A program made the translations under genes and the position numbers. Shown here piece after piece: positions 1 to 6,801 of a stretch of DNA of 9,836 nt. Position 1 is the first letter of the stretch; each line of letters begins with the position of its first letter. Origin of the DNA: Rhodocyclaceae bacterium (GTDB lineage Bacteria; Pseudomonadota; Gammaproteobacteria; Burkholderiales; Rhodocyclaceae); NCBI GenBank assembly GCA_020849155.1, contig JADLGU010000070.1, positions 1-9,836 on the forward strand, written 5' to 3'. A model generated the notes under the pieces. That model was not told where the DNA came from, ran no database searches, and worked only from the letters and a program-made list of their open reading frames with translations.

Positions 1-868
1 AAAAGGCATCATCCTCGCCGGCGGCTCGGGCACCCGGCTCTATCCGGTGACGCTGGCGGTGTCGAAGCAGATGCTGCCGATCTACGACAAGCCGATGATC
101 TACTATCCGCTGTCGACCCTGATGCTCTCCGGCATCCGCGACATCCTGATCATCTCGACGCCGCAGGACCTGCCGCGCCTCGAGCAGTTGCTCGGCGATG
201 GAAAAAGCTGGGGCCTCTCGCTCTCCTACGCCGTGCAGCCGAAGCCGGAAGGCTTGGCGCAGGCCTTCCTCATCGGCCGCGACTTCGTCAATGGTGCGCC
301 CAGCGCGCTGGTGCTCGGCGACAACATCTTCCACGGCCACGACCTGGCGGAAGACCTGCAGGGCGCCGCCGAGCGCACGCAGGGCGCCTCGGTCTTCGCC
401 TACCCGGTGACCGATCCGGAACGCTATGGGGTCGTCGAGTTCGGCGCCGACGGGCGCGCCGTCAGCATCGAGGAGAAGCCGGTCAAGCCGCGCTCGCGCT
501 ACGCCGTCACCGGCCTGTATTTCTACGACGAGAAGGTCTGCGACATCGCCGCCAGCCTGAAACCCTCGCCGCGCGGCGAATTGGAGATCACCGACGTCAA
601 CCGCCGCTACCTGGAGATGGGCGAGCTCAACGTGGTGATGATGGGGCGCGGCCACGCCTGGCTCGACACCGGCACCCACGAATCCCTCATCGAAGCCTCG
701 CACTTCGTGCAGACCATCGAGAAGCGCCAGGGCCTGAAGATCGCCGCGCCCGAAGAGATCGCCTGGCGCATGGGCTATATCGACGCCGCCCAATTACGTC
801 GGCTGGCCGAGCCGCTGCACAACAGCGGGTATGGGCGCTATCTGTTGAGCGTGCTGGAAGAGGGCTGA
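1..868 (+). CDS. rfbA: Glucose-1-phosphate thymidylyltransferase, 5'-truncated by the window edge
   Basis: RmlA/RfbA joins dTTP and glucose 1-phosphate to give dTDP-glucose, the first step toward dTDP-L-rhamnose for O-antigen and other cell-surface sugars; it acts in the cytoplasm. The reading frame is already open at base 2 and its first visible residues are KGIILAGGSGTRLYP, the nucleotide-binding signature near the N-terminus, so only the first few codons lie outside the window. GTG at 47 is internal, not the start. Further family hallmarks are SKQMLPIYDKPMIYYPLS, LVLGDNIFHG, the EEKP segment and the GHAWLDTGTH sugar-binding region. About 288 residues are visible, close to the usual length of about 290. 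GC is high and coding is normal. Its last 21 codons are duplicated at 7479-7547. The stop lies 48 bases before the next gene, with a REP-like palindrome between. Identification is firm. Confidence 0.96.
   Translation, partial: KGIILAGGSGTRLYPVTLAVSKQMLPIYDKPMIYYPLSTLMLSGIRDILIISTPQDLPRLEQLLGDGKSWGLSLSYAVQPKPEGLAQAFLIGRDFVNGAPSALVLGDNIFHGHDLAEDLQGAAERTQGASVFAYPVTDPERYGVVEFGADGRAVSIEEKPVKPRSRYAVTGLYFYDEKVCDIAASLKPSPRGELEITDVNRRYLEMGELNVVMMGRGHAWLDTGTHESLIEASHFVQTIEKRQGLKIAAPEEIAWRMGYIDAAQLRRLAEPLHNSGYGRYLLSVLEEG
803..868 (+). repeat. rfbA 3'-end repeat, copy A (inside intact rfbA)
   Basis: These 22 codons, including the stop, encode LAEPLHNSGYGRYLLSVLEEG. The same peptide up to LLSVLEE is encoded again at 7479-7547. 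Across the 63 shared bases I count 7 differences, all synonymous, with one uninterrupted identical stretch of 23 bases (806-828). This pattern indicates two diverged alleles of the same gene end rather than a recent exact duplication. Confidence 0.9.
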
Positions 869-879
869 CGGAGAAGCTC

Positions 880-905
880 GTCATTCCCGCGCAAGCGGGA
901 ATCCA
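880..905. repeat. REP / dRS3-like palindromic element at the left island junction
   Basis: A perfect 8-bp inverted repeat, ATTCCCGC at 883-890 and GCGGGAAT at 895-902, is separated by the tetraloop GCAA. The core matches the ATTCCC-N8-GGGAAT pattern of neisserial dRS3 repeats and of the widespread proteobacterial GTCATTCCCGC...GCGGGAATCCAG repeats. In Neisseria, dRS3 elements are known as insertion targets for filamentous prophages. Here the element lies between the rfbA stop and the first island gene. There is no T-tract after it, so a classical intrinsic terminator is not supported, although the hairpin could stabilise the rfbA mRNA end. Confidence 0.75.
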
Positions 906-916
906 GCAAAACGCTG

Positions 917-2104
917 ATGGCAAAATTCATCGCAATCCCTGTAGGACAAGGCGACGCCTTTTACCTTAATAGAGGCGATTCTTCGATCCTTATCGATGGC
1001 GGTCGCAGCAGGGTCGGTTTTCCCTCTCTGTTTCAAACCATCACGAAAGCGGATGGCGCAGACATCGTCGTGTGTACTCATAATGACGCCGACCACGCAA
1101 ATGGGATTCTCGGTTTTCTTGAAGCCGGGTTTCGATGCGGGGAATTATGGTTACCTGGCCGTTGGCTGGAAATCCTGCCTGATCTGCAAAAGCCAGCTGG
1201 AGAAATGCTCGAAGTGTTGGCGAAACAGATTGCGGAGATCAACCCGTCCTGTAGTGGGGCGGGCCAGGCTGATTTCGCATCGCTTGAAAGCATCGCGGAA
1301 AAAATCTCAGCGTCGTCTGAAAACTGCACGGATAGCGATGATGATGTATCAATTGACGAGAACGGATGGCACGAAACTCTCGCCCGGGTTATGGAGCAGG
1401 CGGATCCGTGGGATGCTCCTCGGTGGGTTCCTATGTGGCCTCCAGAAGATTGGGTTTTAATACTGTTGCGTCGTCAAGGAAGACTGGATGCGAATGGCGT
1501 TCGCCTGCTATGGTCAGCCATCGATGCAGCCAGCCGGATTCGTGAAATCGCTCTAATCGCATATCACCAGGGAATACCGATACGATGGTTTCAGTTTGAC
1601 CCCAATAATCCCTCGGGGGGAAATGCGGCGCTCCAGCCAGTCAATTCGAAACAAATCGCGAGGGTACGACCGAATCGCCAGCCGCTCTTGCAGACTTTGG
1701 CATTGACGGTGTCGAATAAAGAAAGCTTGGTGTTCTGGTCGCCGCCGACAGCGCAGCATGCGGGAGTTCTGTTTACTGCCGATTCGGATCTTGCCGGGGT
1801 AACACTTCCATCTCCGCTTGTGCGTGCGATAGCGACAGCACCGCACCATGGCTCAGATGCGAATAATAATGCCTATGCTGTGTTGGCGAGTTCAGCCTCG
1901 CAGGACTTCCCATCGATTACGTGGGTGCGAAGCGATGGACGATGCCAATCTCGCCCAGGAAACGGGTACAGCAAGCTTACGTCACGACGTTATTGCACAC
2001 TCTGTCGGAAGGCCGCGATTTATCAGCAGAAGCAAGCAGTGCGGTTGTATTCCCGGCATGGGAAATGGGTGCGCCACCCGGCAACCCGGCGATGCACGTG
2101 CTGA
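917..2104 (+). CDS. ComEC/Rec2-like metallo-beta-lactamase-fold hydrolase
   Basis: A 395-residue metallo-beta-lactamase-fold protein resembling the hydrolase domain of ComEC. The N-terminus (VGQGDAFYL, then SILIDGG at about residues 22-28) is the usual opening. The metal motif is T-H55-N-D57-A-D59-H60. Further ligand regions are FTADSD (Asp289) and APHHGSD (His310, His311). The fold is interrupted by a hydrophilic insert of roughly residues 75-250. The C-terminal tail has CTLC (360, 363) and CTC (393, 395), suggesting a small zinc knuckle. I see no signal peptide or membrane helix, so it should be cytoplasmic, unlike ComEC itself. The likely chemistry is phosphodiester or nucleic-acid hydrolysis; the substrate is unknown. 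ATG 917 is the only good start but has no clear Shine-Dalgarno sequence and sits 14 bases after the REP hairpin, so it may depend on rfbA transcription. It is convergent with the CHAT gene, 38 bases apart. Confidence 0.85.
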   Translation: MAKFIAIPVGQGDAFYLNRGDSSILIDGGRSRVGFPSLFQTITKADGADIVVCTHNDADHANGILGFLEAGFRCGELWLPGRWLEILPDLQKPAGEMLEVLAKQIAEINPSCSGAGQADFASLESIAEKISASSENCTDSDDDVSIDENGWHETLARVMEQADPWDAPRWVPMWPPEDWVLILLRRQGRLDANGVRLLWSAIDAASRIREIALIAYHQGIPIRWFQFDPNNPSGGNAALQPVNSKQIARVRPNRQPLLQTLALTVSNKESLVFWSPPTAQHAGVLFTADSDLAGVTLPSPLVRAIATAPHHGSDANNNAYAVLASSASQDFPSITWVRSDGRCQSRPGNGYSKLTSRRYCTLCRKAAIYQQKQAVRLYSRHGKWVRHPATRRCTC

Positions 2105-2142
2105 TCGTTCTGTGCGTCGTTACATTATTGCGGGTCGCGTAG

Positions 2143-5100
2143 TCACTCGCCCACTAAAATAAACGGCGCCCACATCGCTGGGTGGTGGGCGTATGGAATG
2201 TCCTTGCGCTGCATATGTGCGAGCATCGATTGCCGCAGGGCCTCGGCCTTGGATAATCCCTTGGCCGCCTTCTCGAACACGCCAGTTGTAAGTGCTGCAG
2301 AAGAGTTTGTCTCTACCGCCCAATGCGTCACCATGAGTGCGTGCGCACCGGCATAGAAAAACGCACGTGCCAAACCTGAGAGGCCTTCGGCGCCAGGTTT
2401 TCCGTCCGACGCCGCCGTGTTGCAGGCGGAGAGCACCACCCAGTCGGCGTTGAGTTTGAGTTGCAAGATTTCGCTGGCTGTGAGTAATCCGTCGTCAAAT
2501 TCGCTTGCCTGCTGCGGCGGGGTGAGCACCAAAGCTGGCTCGGCCAAGCCATGGAATTCCTCGGCCATCAGCCCATGAGTGGCAAAGGCGATGACACGCG
2601 CGCTGGCAAGGTCGCTTTGCTTAACTTTTCGCTCCGTGGCCTGGTCTCCCAAGTTCAGGGCGTTCGTTGGCGCCTTGAGGCTGGCGGCGATGAGCTTGAG
2701 TTCATCGGCCGTGTTGGGCAAAGGCTCCATCTTTCTGACATCCTTCGGGTCGGCCACCAACCCGCGTGAAACCAGTCCAGTGGGTACTTTGTTTTTTCGG
2801 GTTTGGTCTTGCGCAGACGGTGGCCCCATCCCTTCGAGTACCGGATCGCCGAAGCCAATCAGTGGTTCCTTTGCTGGGGTGCCCTGCGCGTAGGCACGGA
2901 GTGCGCGAAGGCTGCTCACCGATGGCAGCACCGTGACGGCGTACTTCTTGATAAGCCAGGCGACTTCGCGGTGATCGATCGGTGCATTTGGCGCTTCACT
3001 GACCAGCACCGCTGGCGGCAGGCTTTGCAGCGGGCCATCAGGCACGAGGATAAGATGCTTGGCGCCAGTGAGCAGCTTCTCGGCTGGAGCGAGGAGCTTA
3101 CGGTACAGTTCGTGGGAACGCGCAGCATCAAAGGATTGGGCGAGAAGCAGCTCAGGTTTGTTGCTGGCGCCCAAATCGAGCTTCAAGCGCAGGGCGCGCA
3201 CCTCGACATCCAGTTCGTCCCGCTTGAGCGCAATGCGCTCGAAGAGCACCTTGTCCCGGCGCAGCGCCCAGAGGTAGCTCTCTTCCTTGCCCACCAGCCA
3301 TAGCACCATTGCTTCGTCGGCGCCGAGCAACTTCTGTGCGCCGACCAAGCTGAGGGGCCGCGGTTGGGTCAGCTCACCATAGCGGGGGAAGTCGTTGGCG
3401 ATGTGTGCATCCAATACCGAGAGCTTGGTTTTGGTTTCCTCTTCGGTCTGTTTAAGCTGTCTAATGCGCTCGGCGTTGCGTTGAGCGGCCGCCTTGGAGA
3501 CTTCGGCCAGCCATGCTGTTTCAAGCTTCTCGAGATAGGCGAGCAGATCCTGTCGCTCGCGCGCCACCTTGGCCATGGCGTCGTTGCCGGCGGCGTGGCG
3601 TGCCGCCATCTTGGCCACCTGCTCGGCCGTGTCGCTTACTCGTGCCCATTGGGCGACTTCGAAAGATTCGGCAGTCACGGCCTCAAGCGAGCCCGCCTGG
3701 GGGCCGGCGGCATTAAGGAGGTGGACATGGTTTTCAAAATGAAACGCTAGCCTACGTTGCTCGCTTCGCAGACCAAACCGAACGGTGTCGTTCTTCAAGC
3801 TGAAGTGGTTGGTATAAATCCCAGTCGCGCGACGGGCCGGTGTTAAGGCGTCCAATTGGCGATTTAGGCGCGAATAGAGCGACGCAAGATTGCCTAAGCT
3901 TACAGCGACATCAGAGTGCTCGAGGCCGAACGTATTTTCATAAATGGCCAGGCTAGCTTTGATTAACGGCTCGGCCTCTGAGTAGCGCCCCTGGTCTCGA
4001 TAAAATAACGCTAGATTGTGCAGACCCGTGGCGACATTGGGGTGCTCGAGGCCGAGGGCCTCTTCGCTTATTGCAACGCTGCGCCTGAGGAGAAGCTCAG
4101 CGTCGGTGCTGCGGCCCTGTCCTTCGTAAAGTGATGCCAGGTTGAGCAGGATCGTGGCTACAGAGGAGTGTTTAGGGCCGTGGGTTTTTTCATAGATAGC
4201 CAGGCTACGCTTGATAAGCGGCTCGGCTTCGGGGTAGCGGTTTAGGTCGATATAAAGCTCAGCAAGGTTGTTCAGGCTCGTGGCGATGTCAGGGTGTTGG
4301 GTGCCAAGAGATTTTTCCCTTATAGCCAGGCTGCGTTTGTAAAGCAATTCGGCTGCGGAGTAGCGAGCCTGGTTTCGGTAAAGGGCCGCCAGGTTGTTTA
4401 GGCTCGTGGCGACACTGAGGTGCTCCAGGCCGAGAGCCATTTCATATATGACCAAACTGCGCATGTAGAGCAGTTCGGCCTCCTGGTAGCGGTCCTGGGT
4501 TTGGTAAAGCAACGCCAAGTTGTTCAGGGACGTGGCGACGTCAGGGTGCTCGGGACCGAGGATTATTTCCGATATAGATAGGCTGTGCTTGTAAGCAGAC
4601 TCGGCGTCGGCATAGCGGCCCTGGGTTTGGTAAAGCGATGCCAAGTTGTTCAGGCTTGTCGCGACATTAGGGTGCGCCGGGCCGAGGGCCTTTTCATATA
4701 TGGCCAAGCTGCGTTTGTAGAGAGACTCCGCTTCGGAGTAGCGTCCTTGGTCTTGGTAAAGCGCCGCCATGCTGAGGACGCTTGCTGCGACACTAGGGTG
4801 TTCGGAGTTGTAGGTTTTTTCCCGTATGGCTAGAGCGCGCTTGAGGAGCATCTCGGCCTCGGAGTAGCGACCTTGGTCTCGGTAAAGCAATGCGAGATTG
4901 TTTAAGGTTGTGGCGACAGCGGGATGGCTGGCGCCACCAGCTTTTTCAAGTATGGTGAGGCTACGCTTGAAGCGAGGCTCGGCCTCGGAGTAGCGCCCCT
5001 GGTTTTGATAAAGCGCCGCTAGGTTGCTCAGGCTCACAGCCACATATGGATTTTCCAAGCCAAACATTGCTTCCGCCTCCTTGAGGCTCTTTTCGAATTG

Positions 5101-5256
5101 ACGGAAGGCGGTTTCGTAGTCTCCCTTCTCATATGCGGTGCGGCCAGCGTCCATAAGCTCTTCCCACTCCGCCTCGTCCGCGCTGACAGGCAATGCGAGT
5201 AACGCAAGGGTGAAGCCGACGAAGAAAACCAGTCGTTTCATGGGTAACAAATACAT
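2143..5256 (-). CDS. Exported TPR-CHAT caspase-like protease
   Basis: A 1037-residue protein. Residues 1-26 form a signal peptide (MKRLVFF..., hydrophobic core, PVSA then DEAE), predicting export. The second ATG at 5241 gives a more classical MKR start; neither start has a good ribosome site. Residues about 30-470 hold one ordinary TPR followed by ten 42-residue kinesin-light-chain-like TPRs (consensus VATSLNNLALLYQxQGRY). A linker at about 480-640 follows, with a charged, probably coiled-coil stretch. From about 640 to the end lies a CHAT domain with the caspase-type dyad His894 (FATHG) and Cys945 (LSACNT), then the family's LSGLARAFFYAGA and HPAMWAPFILVGE segments. CHAT domains are clan CD cysteine proteases, as in separase-like and Craspase enzymes; TPRs usually bind activators or substrates. 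The gene diverges from the trypsin-like gene across 168 bases. The substrate is unknown. Confidence 0.93.
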   Translation of the reverse strand: MYLLPMKRLVFFVGFTLALLALPVSADEAEWEELMDAGRTAYEKGDYETAFRQFEKSLKEAEAMFGLENPYVAVSLSNLAALYQNQGRYSEAEPRFKRSLTILEKAGGASHPAVATTLNNLALLYRDQGRYSEAEMLLKRALAIREKTYNSEHPSVAASVLSMAALYQDQGRYSEAESLYKRSLAIYEKALGPAHPNVATSLNNLASLYQTQGRYADAESAYKHSLSISEIILGPEHPDVATSLNNLALLYQTQDRYQEAELLYMRSLVIYEMALGLEHLSVATSLNNLAALYRNQARYSAAELLYKRSLAIREKSLGTQHPDIATSLNNLAELYIDLNRYPEAEPLIKRSLAIYEKTHGPKHSSVATILLNLASLYEGQGRSTDAELLLRRSVAISEEALGLEHPNVATGLHNLALFYRDQGRYSEAEPLIKASLAIYENTFGLEHSDVAVSLGNLASLYSRLNRQLDALTPARRATGIYTNHFSLKNDTVRFGLRSEQRRLAFHFENHVHLLNAAGPQAGSLEAVTAESFEVAQWARVSDTAEQVAKMAARHAAGNDAMAKVARERQDLLAYLEKLETAWLAEVSKAAAQRNAERIRQLKQTEEETKTKLSVLDAHIANDFPRYGELTQPRPLSLVGAQKLLGADEAMVLWLVGKEESYLWALRRDKVLFERIALKRDELDVEVRALRLKLDLGASNKPELLLAQSFDAARSHELYRKLLAPAEKLLTGAKHLILVPDGPLQSLPPAVLVSEAPNAPIDHREVAWLIKKYAVTVLPSVSSLRALRAYAQGTPAKEPLIGFGDPVLEGMGPPSAQDQTRKNKVPTGLVSRGLVADPKDVRKMEPLPNTADELKLIAASLKAPTNALNLGDQATERKVKQSDLASARVIAFATHGLMAEEFHGLAEPALVLTPPQQASEFDDGLLTASEILQLKLNADWVVLSACNTAASDGKPGAEGLSGLARAFFYAGAHALMVTHWAVETNSSAALTTGVFEKAAKGLSKAEALRQSMLAHMQRKDIPYAHHPAMWAPFILVGE
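3806..5058 (-). repeat. Ten tandem 126-bp units encoding 42-residue TPRs
   Basis: Ten consecutive coding units of 126 bases recur inside the TPR-CHAT gene, easily followed by the repeated plus-strand wording around ...TTGGTAAAGC... near 4631 and 4757. Each encodes a TPR_10/TPR_12-type helix pair with the core NLAxLYxxQGRYxEAE. The units are similar but not identical at DNA level, so they could recombine and change in number. They are protein-coding repeats, not a CRISPR array. Confidence 0.9.
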
Positions 5257-5424
5257 GAATAATTAGACGTGTACGTTGCCCTCGTTGCTCCCATCTCCGC
5301 TCATCGTCAAGCGGCAGTTCGCTTGGCGCGGCTGCTATTCATGGCCCGCGTTTCACACCCTAGCATTATTCGCTCTTATTCATCATAATTTACCTGGGTT
5401 CCATTCGGAAGCGGATACACATCG
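5257..5424. promoter_or_regulatory. Divergent intergenic region between CHAT and trypsin-like genes
   Basis: These 168 bases separate the two divergent protease genes and must hold both promoters if each is transcribed on its own. A CATAAT hexamer at 5384-5389 (plus strand) is a fair -10 candidate for the trypsin-like gene, but the matching -35 is poor. On the minus strand TTGACG (complement of 5305-5310) resembles a -35 without a good -10 at 17 bases. TCTAAT (complement of 5262-5267) is so near the CHAT start that it would give an almost leaderless mRNA. The shared arrangement suggests co-regulation; no individual site is convincing. Confidence 0.4.
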
Positions 5425-6621
5425 ATGAATCTACTTCGACCACTGCCAGTCTTGTGCCTATTGATGGCTCTTGCTGCTTGGGCTTCGGATCCGGCAGAAA
5501 CCGCCAGGAAACTTCCTCCGTCAAACGAATCCGCACATTCATGGAAACCACCTCCTGAGGAAATTTCCCAGTCGTTGGCTGATGCCATAGGAGGCGGCGG
5601 TTCCGAGCAATACAGGAGTGTACTGTCAGCGTTGAGCAGCGAAGCTGCTTTCGCACGACGGGGCAGTAAGGAGGCAATGATTTATGCAACTTACTCTCCG
5701 GCTGTAGTCCTTGTTCTAAACAGTAGGGGCGCTAGCGGCTCCGGCATACTGATCACCAATTCTTATATCCTGACGAACTGGCATGTGGTGCGCTGGGAAT
5801 CGTACGTAAGCGTCTTTTTCAAGCCCAAGCTGGAAGGCAACAACCCCTCTCGAGCCGATCTTATACCTGCGCGGGTGGTAAAGATCGATCAAGTTAGTGA
5901 CCTCGCCTTGCTTGAGCTGCCTAAACCCGTGGGGAACGTCAAACCGATTGAACTGGGGACCTTGTCAGAAATACGCGTAGGGTCTGACGTGCACGCAATT
6001 GGCCATCCTTTGGGTCAATCCTGGACGTACACAAAGGGCATAGTCAGCCAGATGCGCAGGGGTTACACGTGGACTTCAACTATTGGTATTCAACACCAGG
6101 CGGACGTTATTCAAACACAGACACCTATCAACCCAGGCAATTCAGGCGGGCCGCTTCTTTCAGACGCGGGGCGTTTGGTGGGTGTGAATTCATTCAAATC
6201 TGAAGGGGAAGGAGTGAACTTCGCGGTGAGCGCTGACGATGTCCGCCGATTTTTATACGTCAACACAGAAAATCGCTATGCGGCGACCGTGCCAGCGGCA
6301 CCTGCTCCCTGCACCGTTCGCTTTGGCGTACGCACTTGGTCGCCGGCGGTGCCCGGGTATCTCACCCTTGTTGATTTCGACTGTGATGGCATCGCTGACG
6401 GCAACTATGCCGAACCATCCAATCCATCGGCGCCCATTACGCTTTCGTATTTTCGCAACCAGATCATGGTAGCGCTGTTCTTCGATAGTAATCGCGATGG
6501 GCGGTGGGACTATTCTTACCACTACATTACGGGACGGGTATTGCCCGATCTTATTGGCTATCACGACGACGGGACCCTGCGGGTTAGCCGGTTCGCTTAC
6601 AACCCGGCGTTGCCTCGTTGA
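5425..6621 (+). CDS. Exported trypsin-like serine protease with C-terminal calcium-loop domain
   Basis: A 398-residue S1-family (HtrA/trypsin-like) protease. Residues 1-20 are a signal peptide (MNLLRPL..., AWA before SDP), predicting export. Residues about 21-85 are a proline- and serine-rich, possibly pro-region segment. The protease domain follows with an intact triad: His120 (LTNWHVV), Asp159 (VSDLALLEL) and Ser240 (NPGNSGGPLL). No PDZ domain follows. Instead, residues about 300-398 contain two Asp-rich loops, D317-F-D319-C-D321-G and D354-S-N-R-D358-G-R-W-D362, of the EF-hand/thrombospondin-3 type, which suggests calcium binding. A GGAAG at 5407-5411 is a distant ribosome site. The gene diverges from the TPR-CHAT protease and precedes an orphan exported protein; the two proteases plausibly act in one cascade. 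Bases 6541-6568, near its 3' end, recur at 7450-7477. Confidence 0.92.
   Translation: MNLLRPLPVLCLLMALAAWASDPAETARKLPPSNESAHSWKPPPEEISQSLADAIGGGGSEQYRSVLSALSSEAAFARRGSKEAMIYATYSPAVVLVLNSRGASGSGILITNSYILTNWHVVRWESYVSVFFKPKLEGNNPSRADLIPARVVKIDQVSDLALLELPKPVGNVKPIELGTLSEIRVGSDVHAIGHPLGQSWTYTKGIVSQMRRGYTWTSTIGIQHQADVIQTQTPINPGNSGGPLLSDAGRLVGVNSFKSEGEGVNFAVSADDVRRFLYVNTENRYAATVPAAPAPCTVRFGVRTWSPAVPGYLTLVDFDCDGIADGNYAEPSNPSAPITLSYFRNQIMVALFFDSNRDGRWDYSYHYITGRVLPDLIGYHDDGTLRVSRFAYNPALPR
6541..6568 (+). repeat. 28-bp direct repeat, copy A (inside trypsin-like gene)
   Basis: These bases encode LPDLIGYHD in the trypsin-like protein. They match 7450-7477 at 27 of 28 positions, the only difference being C at 6546 against T at 7455. 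The copies are 909 bases apart and bracket the orphan exported-protein gene. Confidence 0.9.
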
Positions 6622-6722
6622 TCAGCCAACGAGCTGAGATGTTTAGTATGGTTGCATTTACGGAAACGTACTTCTTCTAGTGTTAGAACATGGTCGCTCA
6701 GAGTTCCACCTTGCTCATTATG

Positions 6723-6736
6723 CAAGGGGACCCTTG
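6723..6736. promoter_or_regulatory. Palindrome CAAGGG-GA-CCCTTG upstream of the orphan gene
   Basis: A 14-base palindrome with perfect 6-bp half-sites overlaps TTGATA (6734-6739), which resembles a -35 hexamer. A further inverted pair, CCTTGC at 6709-6714 and GCAAGG at 6722-6727, overlaps it. This could be an operator or alternative RNA hairpins in the space between the trypsin-like gene and the orphan gene. No good -10 lies at the expected distance, so the call is weak. Confidence 0.2.
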
Positions 6737-6790
6737 ATAACTAAATGCTGGTTGAGTTAGCGACGTTTGGTTCTGTATCTTCGCGAGGGA

Positions 6791-6801
6791 GATATCCAGT
6801 G
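6791..6801 (+). promoter_or_regulatory. Ribosome-binding region fixing a GTG start
   Basis: GAGGGAG ending at 6791, then seven bases to GTG 6799, decides the start of the orphan exported protein and places the signal peptide at the N-terminus, where it must be. Confidence 0.6.

Noticed and set aside
880..905. The left-junction palindrome as a rho-independent terminator for rfbA
   Set aside because: The hairpin is strong but is followed by CCAGCAAAACGC, not a T-tract; it fits a REP/dRS3-type repeat better.
1848..2162. Possible frameshift near the MBL C-terminus, with other open frames over the same bases
   Set aside because: The main frame keeps WVRSDGR after PHHGSD and ends in a patterned cysteine tail. 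The alternative frames give no recognisable continuation. A frameshift is still possible and is noted in the finding on the tail.
2803..3303. Plus-strand open frame of 166 residues inside the CHAT gene
   Set aside because: It is antisense to clear CHAT coding sequence and has no recognisable domain or ribosome site.
3806..5058. Regularly spaced repeats resembling a CRISPR-like array
   Set aside because: The period is 126 bases with no constant repeat and variable spacer layout, and it encodes in-frame 42-residue TPRs on the minus strand.
6614..6633. Hairpin CTCGTTG/CAACGAG over the trypsin stop codon as an intrinsic terminator
   Set aside because: The stem is only 7 bp and no T-run follows, so termination is not supported.
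6745..6798. Upstream ATG start for the orphan gene, adding 18 residues
   Set aside because: It has no ribosome site and would place the signal peptide internally; the GTG at 6799 has both.
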